Source of the DNA: Flavobacteriaceae bacterium | Lineage (GTDB): Bacteria > Bacteroidota > Bacteroidia > Flavobacteriales > Flavobacteriaceae | Direction: 5' to 3' | DNA length: 42,405 nt | Assembly (NCBI GenBank): GCA_002702875.1 | Contig: PACV01000066.1 | Location: 1-42,405, forward strand | Shown: piece by piece, positions 35,545 through 42,405 of the stretch | How the letters are laid out: every line of letters starts with the position of its first letter | Position numbering within the stretch: position 1 is the first letter of the stretch | The notes under the pieces: model-generated | Seen by the model: the letters and a program-made list of their open reading frames with translations, nothing else | The model's database searches: none | Told to the model about the DNA's origin: nothing | Made by a program: the position numbers and the translations under genes

Positions 35545-35688
35545 ACCACAGGTGATATATTAACCCCTAAGGGGACGAACGAAACGAGTAAACTCAAGGT
35601 TGAGAGTTTGTAAAAAATTTAAAAATGTTATTATTTCTTTTTTCATTTCATTACAAAATTGGTACATTTTATTTACATATACAAGTAA

Positions 35689-35719
35689 AAAAATCTTTTT
35701 TTAGATTTTTCAAAAAATC
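35689..35719 (+). promoter_or_regulatory. Mutually exclusive hairpins just upstream of tilS
   Basis: AAAAATCT (35689-35696) can pair with AGATTTTT (35703-35710), or GATTTTT (35704-35710) can pair with AAAAATC (35713-35719). The two pairings share the middle segment. They lie upstream of the -7 element, so they may act as DNA and not as RNA. Confidence 0.25.
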
Positions 35720-35726
35720 AATGTAT

Positions 35727-35734
35727 TAAATTTG
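35727..35734 (+). promoter_or_regulatory. -7 promoter element (TAAATTTG) for tilS
   Basis: Exact TAnnTTTG match ending 4 bp before the ATG at 35739. Transcription would begin at or next to the start codon, so the mRNA may be leaderless. Confidence 0.5.
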
Positions 35735-35738
35735 TGCT

Positions 35739-37034
35739 ATGATAAAAGAATTTCAGAGAATTATTTTAAATGAATTCATTGAATTAAAAACAAGCAAGTT
35801 TTTGTTAGCAGTCAGTGGTGGAATAGATAGTATGGTTCTTGCAAATCTTTTTTATAAACTTAAATATAATTTTGAGATGGCACACTGCAATTTTAATCTC
35901 AGAGGAGATGACAACATAAAAGATGAACTTCTTGTTAAAAAATTTGCTAATCAAAAAGAAATTAAACTTTCAATTAAAAAATTTGAGACTCTAAATTATG
36001 TTGAATCTAAAAAAATTTCAATCCAAATTGCTGCAAGAGAATTGAGATACCAATGGTTTTTTGATTTAATGAAAACTGATAAAATAAAATATCTAGTTAC
36101 AGCTCACAATTTAAATGATCAATTTGAGACAATATTAATAAATATATCCAGAGGTACTGGTTTTGACGGTATAACTGGCATGAATTATAAGAGTAATAAA
36201 ATTTTTAGACCACTTATTTCCTTTACAAGAAGTCAAATTGAGAAATATGCTATCGAGAATAAAGTTGATTGGAGAGAGGATTCATCGAATTTAAGCAATA
36301 AATATTTAAGGAATTTCATTAGAAATAACATTTTAAAAAAATGGATGAAATATGATAATGATTTATTTATAAATTTTAAAACTACAGTTAAAAACTTAAA
36401 TCTTGCAAAAGATGTTTTAAAAAATAACTTAATTAATTGGAAAAAAAATAATTTTAAAAAAAATGAAAATTTTATCATCATATCTACAAATGAATTATCC
36501 AAATTAAATCCTTTAAATTTTTTTTTATTTGAACTATTTAAGGATTATGGATTTAAGAATACCAAAGATTTAGTTAACATACTTGAGTCCAATTCAGGAA
36601 AAAAGTTAATTTCAGATACACATATATTACTTAAAGATAGAAATCAATTGATTTTGCAAAAAAAAGAAAAGTCACAAAAAAATCAATTTTATTGGGATGG
36701 ATTTTCGAAAGATTTATCCCCCTTAAATCTTAAAATTGTCAAAAGTGATAGTTATGATAGAAATCATATAGTTTTAGATAATGATAAGTTAAAATTCCCT
36801 TTGGAAATAAGAAAGTGGAAAAATGGTGATTATTTTTACCCCGATGGAATAGAAGGGAAAAAGAAAGTTAGTAAATATTACAAGGATTCGAAACTGAATC
36901 TATTTCAAAAAGAAGCTCAATGGTTGTTATGTTCAAATAATAAAATTGTTTGGATTGTTGGGTTGAGAGGAGATAGACGATTTAAATTTAAATCTAATAG
37001 TAAAAATAAAATAATCATAAAATGTACTGTGTAA
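35739..37034 (+). CDS. tilS: tRNA(Ile)-lysidine synthase
   Basis: 431 residues. N-type ATP-pyrophosphatase loop AVSGGIDSMVL (about 24-34), AHCNFNLRGDD and VTAHNLNDQFETIL are the family's core motifs. The C-terminal domain follows, with LEIRKWKNGDYFYPDGIEGKKKVSKYY and DSKLNLFQKEAQWLL, which binds the tRNA acceptor end. It changes C34 of the CAU-anticodon tRNA-Ile to lysidine so that it reads AUA; AUA is a common codon in a genome this A/T-rich. A tilS-dsbD pair is formed by a 13-bp overlap with the next gene. Confidence 0.93.
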   Translation: MIKEFQRIILNEFIELKTSKFLLAVSGGIDSMVLANLFYKLKYNFEMAHCNFNLRGDDNIKDELLVKKFANQKEIKLSIKKFETLNYVESKKISIQIAARELRYQWFFDLMKTDKIKYLVTAHNLNDQFETILINISRGTGFDGITGMNYKSNKIFRPLISFTRSQIEKYAIENKVDWREDSSNLSNKYLRNFIRNNILKKWMKYDNDLFINFKTTVKNLNLAKDVLKNNLINWKKNNFKKNENFIIISTNELSKLNPLNFFLFELFKDYGFKNTKDLVNILESNSGKKLISDTHILLKDRNQLILQKKEKSQKNQFYWDGFSKDLSPLNLKIVKSDSYDRNHIVLDNDKLKFPLEIRKWKNGDYFYPDGIEGKKKVSKYYKDSKLNLFQKEAQWLLCSNNKIVWIVGLRGDRRFKFKSNSKNKIIIKCTV

Positions 37035-38971
37035 GAGTATTTCTTTTATTTTTTGTATTCCTTTCATTCACCCTTCAAGGTCAAGAGCCTGTTAGTTGGT
37101 CAAATTCTATTGAAAAAATCTCTGAAAATAAATACAAACTTATATTTGATGCAAAAATTGAAAAGGGATGGTATTTGTATTCAACAAAAAAAATAAAAGA
37201 TGGACCTATTCCAACATCTTTTAATTATACTATAGATTCCACAAAAATAATTTTTAAAGATGTTATTCCAAGAAGGACACCCAATGAGGAATATGACAAA
37301 TTTTTTGAAATTGACTTAGAGTTTTTTGAAAAAAATATTGGTTTTGAACAAAGTATTGAAATTAATTCAAATGGCGTAGACTACATTAACGGTTATATTG
37401 AATTTCAGACTTGTAACGATGAGATTTGTCTTTTTAGAACTAAAGAATTTTATTTTCCGTTAGTTGAAAATGCAAAGCAAATCTATGAAAAGATAACTTT
37501 GTCAGATAGGGATGTTTTTTTAAGTGATAAAATTGATTTAAAAATAGAGGACAAATCTTTACTTAAAAAAGAATCCATCAGATCTGGTTTTTATGAATAC
37601 TTAAATCTTTTTGTTTTAGGTTTCTTGGGTGGTTTAATTGCGCTTTTGACTCCATGTATTTTTCCAATGATTCCATTAACTGTGTCATTTTTTATAAAAA
37701 ATTCAAATGGAAACGGCATTAGCAATGCAATTTTGTATGGTTTTTTTATTGTTTTGATTTACATTTTGTTAAGTGCACCCTTTCATTTATTTGATTTTAT
37801 AAACCCCCAAATTTTAAATAACCTTTCAACTAATGTTACAGTGAATATTTTATTCTTTTTAATTTTTATATTTTTTGCTTTTTCTTTCTTTGGATTTTAT
37901 GATATATCACTTCCATCTTCCTGGTCTAATAAAACAGATTCATTTTCATCAAATAATTTCATAGGAATATTTTTTATGGCTTTAACCCTTGCAATTGTTT
38001 CTTTTTCCTGCACAGGACCAATACTAGGATCACTTTTAGTTGGTTCTATAACAAATGAAAGTAATCCAATTGAGCTTACTTTAGCAATGTCAGGTTTTGG
38101 ATTTGCTTTAGCCTTGCCATTTTCAATTTTATCAGTTTTCCCTAGTATTTTATCTAAAATCCCATCCTCTGGAATATGGATGAAAAACATAAAAGTTATT
38201 CTTGGTTTTCTTGAATTAGCTTTAGCATTTAAATTTTTATCTAATGCTGATTTAGTGAGTCACTGGAATATTTTACCTAGAGAAATATTTATTTTTATAT
38301 GGTTTTTGCTTGCAATCTTAATATCTCTATACCTTTTTGGAGTTTATAAGTTTCCCGGTGAGAAAAAAAGATCTATTAATCTTAGTCAAAAAGTTTCAGG
38401 ATCAATGTTTTTTGTTATATCACTTTGGATTTTGTCAGGGTTAAACTACAATTTTAATGAAATGAAAATTCTTAGTGGATTATTACCTCCCAAATTCTAT
38501 AGTATTAATTCAGACGAAAATGATTGTCCTTTAAATTTAAATTGTTATAAGGAATTTGATGAAGGAAGAAAAATTTCTGAAGTCGAAAATAAACCAATTT
38601 TATTAGATTTTACAGGCTGGGCATGCGTTAATTGTAGAAAGATAGAACAAAATGTTTGGTCTATTAAAAAAATATATGATTTAATATCAAATGAATTTAT
38701 TTTGATTTCTCTTTATGTTGATGACAGAAAAAGGCTTTTAGATGAGGAACAATTTGTGTATAAATTCAAAAATGGAAAAATAAAAAATATTAAAACAATT
38801 GGCGATAAATGGTCAACTTTTCAAGCAATAAACTTTTCATCAGCATCTCAACCTTATTACATCTTGTTATATCCTGACGGTAAAATAATTAATTCTCCAA
38901 TTCAATATACTGATAGTGAAACATACTATAATTGGTTAAAAGAGGGCTTAGATAAATTTAAAACTAAATAA
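37022..38971 (+). CDS. dsbD: DsbD-like thiol:disulfide interchange protein
   Basis: 649 residues. Signal peptide (to about 20), N-terminal alpha-like domain with C131 and C136 (QTCNDEIC), then eight membrane helices with paired cysteines C212 (LTPCIFPMIPLT) and C330 (FSCTGPILGS), then a C-terminal thioredoxin domain with C535-V-N-C538 in TGWACVNCRKIE. All three redox pairs of DsbD are therefore present. It carries electrons from cytoplasmic thioredoxin to the periplasm for disulfide isomerisation and cytochrome c assembly. The ATG start lies inside tilS. The sequence near 500-515 adds two more cysteines (DCPLNLNC) between the membrane and thioredoxin parts. Confidence 0.92.
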   Translation: MYCVRVFLLFFVFLSFTLQGQEPVSWSNSIEKISENKYKLIFDAKIEKGWYLYSTKKIKDGPIPTSFNYTIDSTKIIFKDVIPRRTPNEEYDKFFEIDLEFFEKNIGFEQSIEINSNGVDYINGYIEFQTCNDEICLFRTKEFYFPLVENAKQIYEKITLSDRDVFLSDKIDLKIEDKSLLKKESIRSGFYEYLNLFVLGFLGGLIALLTPCIFPMIPLTVSFFIKNSNGNGISNAILYGFFIVLIYILLSAPFHLFDFINPQILNNLSTNVTVNILFFLIFIFFAFSFFGFYDISLPSSWSNKTDSFSSNNFIGIFFMALTLAIVSFSCTGPILGSLLVGSITNESNPIELTLAMSGFGFALALPFSILSVFPSILSKIPSSGIWMKNIKVILGFLELALAFKFLSNADLVSHWNILPREIFIFIWFLLAILISLYLFGVYKFPGEKKRSINLSQKVSGSMFFVISLWILSGLNYNFNEMKILSGLLPPKFYSINSDENDCPLNLNCYKEFDEGRKISEVENKPILLDFTGWACVNCRKIEQNVWSIKKIYDLISNEFILISLYVDDRKRLLDEEQFVYKFKNGKIKNIKTIGDKWSTFQAINFSSASQPYYILLYPDGKIINSPIQYTDSETYYNWLKEGLDKFKTK

Positions 38972-38983
38972 AAAAATCAAACT

Positions 38984-39706
38984 TTATTTTTCAAAATATA
39001 CATGTTTTAGTGGAACTCTATATCTAAGACCATAAATTCCGTTTTCACTTCTTATACCACATCCAATTACCATACAAATTTCACTATTTTTTGGTAAGTT
39101 TAAATACTTTTTTAATAAGTCTGAGTCAAATCCTTCCATAGGGCATGTATCATAACCATATGCAGACATACTTATCATAAAATTTTGTGCTGCAAGTGCA
39201 GTACTTTTATGCCCAGCAATTCTTTTGTCAATATATGTAACTTGTTTATTGGCAGGTTTGTATAAGCCAATTATTTTTGATTTTATTAATTTTAAAAAAC
39301 CCAATATTCCAAAAAAATCGGAATAGACGTTTGGTATAGTTTTTTCATAGTAATTAATTGCTCCAATAATTTTTTTGGAATTAAGGTCTTTTGGATTATT
39401 TTTTTTTATAAAATTTGAGTTCATTTTAGCTCGTGATCTCCATAGTTTTCTTCTAACAACAGCAATAACAATTTGTTGTGATGTTTTGGCAGCTGGTTGA
39501 TTAAAACATGCATATGAAATTTGCTTAAGTTTTTTTGGTGATGTAATATGATAGAATTCCCATAATTGTAAGTTATCACTACTAGGAGCTAATATTGCTT
39601 GTTCTATACATTTTTTAACAATTTTTTTATCAATTTTTTTATTAGAATCATAAACTCTAACTGCCCTTCTAAAATTTATAGCTTCACTAACTTTTTTTTC
39701 TTTCAT
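38984..39706 (-). CDS. Nitroreductase-family flavoprotein
   Basis: 240 residues, longer than the usual ~200. Typical opening NFRRAVRVYDSNKKI (FMN-binding Arg) and ILAPSSDNLQLWEF (about 38-51), then KSTALAAQNFMISMSAYGYDTCPMEGFD and VIGCGIRS at the C-terminus. An insert of about 50 residues (about 100-155) is basic and partly hydrophobic. It probably uses FMN and NAD(P)H to reduce nitro, quinone or enone compounds. The substrate is unknown. The start overlaps the aldehyde dehydrogenase stop by one base (TAATG), so the two are co-transcribed. Confidence 0.85.
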   Translation of the reverse strand: MKEKKVSEAINFRRAVRVYDSNKKIDKKIVKKCIEQAILAPSSDNLQLWEFYHITSPKKLKQISYACFNQPAAKTSQQIVIAVVRRKLWRSRAKMNSNFIKKNNPKDLNSKKIIGAINYYEKTIPNVYSDFFGILGFLKLIKSKIIGLYKPANKQVTYIDKRIAGHKSTALAAQNFMISMSAYGYDTCPMEGFDSDLLKKYLNLPKNSEICMVIGCGIRSENGIYGLRYRVPLKHVYFEK

Positions 39707-41076
39707 TAAATTTTGTTTAAAATTGATTTTATTAAATTGAATTTATTAGGGTATGGAGGAAATCTCAACCATATATCTTTAAAAAAGGGCTTTTTAACAA
39801 TAGATTTAAAATGGGTAAATGTATTAAAACTATGTTTGCCGTGATAGGAACCTGTTCCACTTTCTCCAATTCCTCCAAAAGGAAGCTTATCATTTAAAAA
39901 TTGAATTATTGTGTCATTAATGCAAGCTCCACCGAAAGAATATTTTTTTAAAATCTCATCTATGAATTTTTTGTTTTTTGAGAAAATATAAAATGCTAAC
40001 GGATTATTGTTTTTACTTAAAATATTATGTAAATCTGAACTATTATTATAAGATAAAATAGGTAGTATTGGTCCAAAAATTTCTGTTTTCATTACCTTAC
40101 TTTCTAAATTAGGATCAATGACGATTGTAGGCTCAAGATATTTAGCTTTATAATTAATTTTTCCTCCAATAATATTTTTTTCTTTTTTCAAGTATGATTC
40201 TAATCTTTTGAGATGTTTTTCATTAATTATCCTTCCATAGGAACTTGAATTCTGGGGATTTTTCCCAAAAGAAATTTCAATTTCATATTTAATTTTTTCA
40301 ATTAGTTTTTCCAAAATTAACTTATTTACAACAATAAAATCTGGTGCAATACATGTTTGACCACAATTTAAAAATTTACCCCAAACAATTCTTTTAGCAG
40401 TCATGCCTATTGGTACAGTTTCGTCTACAATACAAGGGTTTTTTCCACCTAGTTCAAGAGTGTAAGGTGTTAATTTATTTGCAGCTTTTGATGCAACAAT
40501 TTTTCCAATTTCAGTGCTCCCAGTAAAAAAAATATAGTCCCATTTGTATTCCAGTAATTCTGATGCCACTTCTTTATTTCCTAAAATGACTTCAACATGT
40601 TCTTGGTTGAAACTTTCATTAATAATTTTTTTTATAAGTTTAGATGTATGAGGAGAATTTTCTGAAGGTTTTAAAACAACTGTATTTCCAGCACCAACAG
40701 CACCTATTAGTGAATTAAGAGATAATTGAAAAGGATAATTCCATGGACTAATATGAAGCGTTAAACCATAAGGTTCTGGTGTCAAATAATCTTTTGAATA
40801 GAAGTTTAATATTGATGACTTTACTTTTTTTGTTTTGCTCCAACTTGAAATATTCTTAATAAAATATTTTATTTCTTTTTTTACTAAATAGACCTCCGAA
40901 ACGAAAGATTCAAATTTATGTTTATTCAAATCATTTTTCAAACAATCGTATATCTCGTTTTCGTATTTTTCAATATTAATCAAAAGTTTTTTTAAACTTT
41001 TTTTTCTAAATTCGATAGATTTAGTAACCTGAGATTCAAAAAAAGATTTTTGATTTTGAATTAATTTGTTTATCAA
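39706..41076 (-). CDS. Aldehyde dehydrogenase (class 3-like)
   Basis: 456 residues, the length of class 3 (ALDH3-like) enzymes. The catalytic cysteine is in NCGQTCIAPDF and the general base in YTLELGGKNPC; the NAD-binding segment FTGSTEIGKIVA and PWNYPFQLSLNSLIGAVGAG are typical. The C-terminal part (NDTIIQFLNDKLPFGGIGESG) is complete. It oxidises aldehydes to acids with NAD(P)+, perhaps in lipid-aldehyde detoxification. The start is TTG at 41076; the conserved N-terminus (QKSFFESQVTKSIEFRKK) begins within 10 residues, so no later start fits. First gene of the pair with the nitroreductase. Confidence 0.9.
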   Translation of the reverse strand: MINKLIQNQKSFFESQVTKSIEFRKKSLKKLLINIEKYENEIYDCLKNDLNKHKFESFVSEVYLVKKEIKYFIKNISSWSKTKKVKSSILNFYSKDYLTPEPYGLTLHISPWNYPFQLSLNSLIGAVGAGNTVVLKPSENSPHTSKLIKKIINESFNQEHVEVILGNKEVASELLEYKWDYIFFTGSTEIGKIVASKAANKLTPYTLELGGKNPCIVDETVPIGMTAKRIVWGKFLNCGQTCIAPDFIVVNKLILEKLIEKIKYEIEISFGKNPQNSSSYGRIINEKHLKRLESYLKKEKNIIGGKINYKAKYLEPTIVIDPNLESKVMKTEIFGPILPILSYNNSSDLHNILSKNNNPLAFYIFSKNKKFIDEILKKYSFGGACINDTIIQFLNDKLPFGGIGESGTGSYHGKHSFNTFTHFKSIVKKPFFKDIWLRFPPYPNKFNLIKSILNKI

Positions 41077-41193
41077 TTTTAATTTTTTTCTGTTAAGTTA
41101 ATATTTCTTTTTTTTTATGGAGGATGTCTAATTAATTAAAATTTAAATTAGATTATTTTTAATTTTTGAATGTTATAAATCTCAACATTACAA

Positions 41194-41229
41194 ATGCTTC
41201 AAATTCAGGTAATTATATTCTATATATAG
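41194..41229 (+). other. Possible 11-codon open frame rich in Ile/Leu/Val upstream of ilvD
   Basis: ATG at 41194 gives MLQIQVIIFYI then stop; six of the eleven residues are Leu, Ile or Val. It could be read as a branched-chain attenuation leader, but Ile codons are frequent in A/T-rich DNA. The best promoter element lies downstream of it and no classical terminator follows. I give it little weight. Confidence 0.15.
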
Positions 41230-41260
41230 TCTTTGAACTTAATTGCAAATTAAAAAACAA

Positions 41261-41281
41261 TTAAATTAAAATTTAATTTAA
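41261..41281. promoter_or_regulatory. 21-bp perfect A/T palindrome, candidate operator of ilvD
   Basis: TTAAATTAAA (41261-41270) and TTTAATTTAA (41272-41281) are exact inverted copies around a single A. The palindrome ends 2 bp before the -7 element, so a protein bound there would cover the promoter spacer. Confidence 0.35.
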
Positions 41282-41283
41282 CT

Positions 41284-41291
41284 TAAATTTG
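41284..41291 (+). promoter_or_regulatory. -7 promoter element (TAAATTTG) for ilvD
   Basis: Exact TAnnTTTG match 17 bp before the ATG at 41309, directly after the 21-bp palindrome. No -33 TTG at the usual distance. Confidence 0.5.
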
Positions 41292-41308
41292 AAAAAAGTA
41301 TTGTTTTT

Positions 41309-42405
41309 ATGGACTTGAAAAAATACAGTAAAGTTATTACTAAGGATCCATCTCATCCTGCAGCTAAAGCTATGCTTCATGCAATAGGAATGACTAAGAG
41401 TGACTTTGATAAGTCTTTAGTTGGAATAGCAAGTACAGGTTATGAAGGGAATCCGTGTAATATGCACTTAAATGAACTTTCAATTAAAATTAAGAAAGGT
41501 TTTAAATCTAATAACTCCGTACCATTAATTTTCAATACAATTGGGGTAAGTGATGGAATCTCTATGGGTACACCCGGTATGAGATATTCGTTACCATCTA
41601 GAGACATAATTGCAGATTCAATTGAAACTGTTGTTCAAGCAATGGCTTATGATGCTTTAATAACAGTAGTCGGTTGTGATAAAAATATGCCTGGTGCCCT
41701 AATGGCAATGCTAAGATTAAATAGACCTTCAATTCTTGTTTATGGTGGAACAATTGCTCCTGGTTGTCATAAAAATAAAAAATTAGATATAGTTTCAACC
41801 CTAGAGGCATGGGGGGAAAAAGTTGCTGGATTGATTAGTGACGAAGATTTTAATAGCATTGTTGAAAAAGCATGTCCTGGAGCAGGTGCATGTGGTGGCA
41901 TGTACACAGCCAATACCATGGCTTCAGCAATTGAGGCTTTAGGAATGGCATTACCTTACAATTCATCTAACCCTGCAATAAGTGATTCAAAAAAAAATGA
42001 ATGTGATGATGTTGCTTTTTATTTAGAAAATTTGATAAAAAATGATATAAAACCAAGAGATATTGTCAATAAAAAATCTTTAACTAATGCCATAAGGTTA
42101 ATTGCAGTACTTGGAGGATCAACTAACGCAGTATTACATTTTCTAGCAATTGCCAATGCAGCAAAATTAGACTTTACAATTGATGATTTTCAAAAGATAA
42201 TGGATAGTACGCCACTTTTGGCTGATTTAAAACCAAGTGGAAGATATGTAATGGAAGATCTTCATAAGGTAGGTGGAGTTCCAGCAGTTTTAAAATTTAT
42301 GTTAGAAAACAATATTATTGATGGAGATTGTTTAACTGTTACTGGAAAGACAATTAAAGAAAATTTAAAAAGTCTAAGTGGGTTATCTAAAGACCAAGAT
42401 ATAAT
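41309..42405 (+). CDS. ilvD: Dihydroxy-acid dehydratase (5' part, cut by window edge)
   Basis: 365 codons are visible and the frame is open to the window end; the full enzyme is about 560 residues. Iron-sulfur cysteines are present in GNPCN (C50), VGCDKNMPGA (C123) and GACGGMYTANTM (C195), so the cluster site is complete. It makes 2-oxo acids for valine, leucine and isoleucine from dihydroxy acids. The rest of the ilv operon should follow to the right. ATG start at 41309. The 232 bp upstream hold the palindrome, the -7 element and the small open frame listed separately. Confidence 0.95.
   Translation, partial: MDLKKYSKVITKDPSHPAAKAMLHAIGMTKSDFDKSLVGIASTGYEGNPCNMHLNELSIKIKKGFKSNNSVPLIFNTIGVSDGISMGTPGMRYSLPSRDIIADSIETVVQAMAYDALITVVGCDKNMPGALMAMLRLNRPSILVYGGTIAPGCHKNKKLDIVSTLEAWGEKVAGLISDEDFNSIVEKACPGAGACGGMYTANTMASAIEALGMALPYNSSNPAISDSKKNECDDVAFYLENLIKNDIKPRDIVNKKSLTNAIRLIAVLGGSTNAVLHFLAIANAAKLDFTIDDFQKIMDSTPLLADLKPSGRYVMEDLHKVGGVPAVLKFMLENNIIDGDCLTVTGKTIKENLKSLSGLSKDQDI

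Larger units (their letters stand above)
35521..35738. other. Structured intergenic region between the arginine operon and tilS
   Basis: 236 bp lie between two divergent genes. From left to right there are: a perfect DnaA-type box in an inverted repeat (35536-35550), a hairpin CCCC-TAA-GGGG (35564-35574), a hairpin AAACTC/GAGTTT (35590-35595 with 35604-35609), about 75 bp of strongly A/T-rich DNA, and overlapping hairpins near 35689-35719. The 35564-35609 core is about 48% G+C, against well under 25% on both sides. I do not recognise an RNA family or an ARG operator. Confidence 0.5.

Noticed and set aside
35599-35610. GTTGAGAGTTTG looked like the start of 16S rRNA (AGAGTTTG)
   Set aside because: Similarity stops after eight bases; the following sequence is TAAAAAATTT and no rRNA follows.
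41194-41229. Attenuation leader peptide of ilvD as a firm call
   Set aside because: No G+C-rich terminator follows, the likely promoter lies downstream, and Ile-rich short frames are common in this base composition; kept only as a low-confidence feature.

Overview
The window looks like a stretch of chromosome from a marine, streamlined member of the Flavobacteriia (Bacteroidota). The reasons are: about 30% G+C by eye; very tight gene packing with abutting or overlapping stops; five copies of the Bacteroidota promoter -7 element TAnnTTTG directly upstream of genes; a PorP/SprF protein next to a giant type IX secretion cargo with a gliding-type C-terminal domain; and an arginine operon of the N-succinylornithine carbamoyltransferase type. 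I cannot name the species from sequence alone.

Layout. (1) 1-9856: exported proteins, several sugar-related. There is a Tat-type TIM-barrel epimerase/isomerase cut by the left edge, an M61 metallopeptidase, a GT9 glycosyltransferase, a second exported TIM-barrel protein, two Tat-type Gfo/Idh/MocA oxidoreductases, a lipoprotein alpha/beta hydrolase, two secreted proteins of unknown function and an azurin. (2) 9881-17069: a PorP/SprF protein and a ~2090-residue adhesin-like protein (about 20 DUF285/BspA repeats, one Ig-like domain, about 12 ~80-residue Ig/MBG-like repeats, Cys-containing calcium-type repeats, type B sorting domain), then a hairpin terminator and tRNA-Ser(UGA). (3) 17311-25279: a TSUP permease on +, then a minus-strand operon ftsK-lolA-lptF/G-ribBA, then an NhaC antiporter. 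(4) 25391-35502: lpdA, converging on a nine-gene arginine operon (GNAT-argG-argC-proC-argD-argF'-argB-argE-argH). (5) 35503-42405: a structured 236-bp intergenic region, tilS-dsbD, a nitroreductase/aldehyde dehydrogenase pair, and the 5' part of ilvD.

How the genes work together. The arginine operon holds every step from glutamate acylation to arginine except carbamoyl phosphate supply; residue 90 of the carbamoyltransferase points to succinylated intermediates. The ftsK-lolA-lptF/G-ribBA run couples chromosome translocation with envelope lipoprotein and LPS transport and riboflavin synthesis. SprF and the giant protein probably form a secretion pair. The first 10 kb could encode periplasmic sugar oxidation: Tat-exported NAD(P)-fold oxidoreductases, TIM-barrel epimerases and a blue-copper electron carrier. 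That is an inference from domain content, not something the sequence proves.

No CRISPR array, insertion sequence, prophage or rRNA was seen. No gene-free stretch exceeds 300 bases. The most unusual non-coding DNA is 35521-35738, between the arginine operon and tilS.
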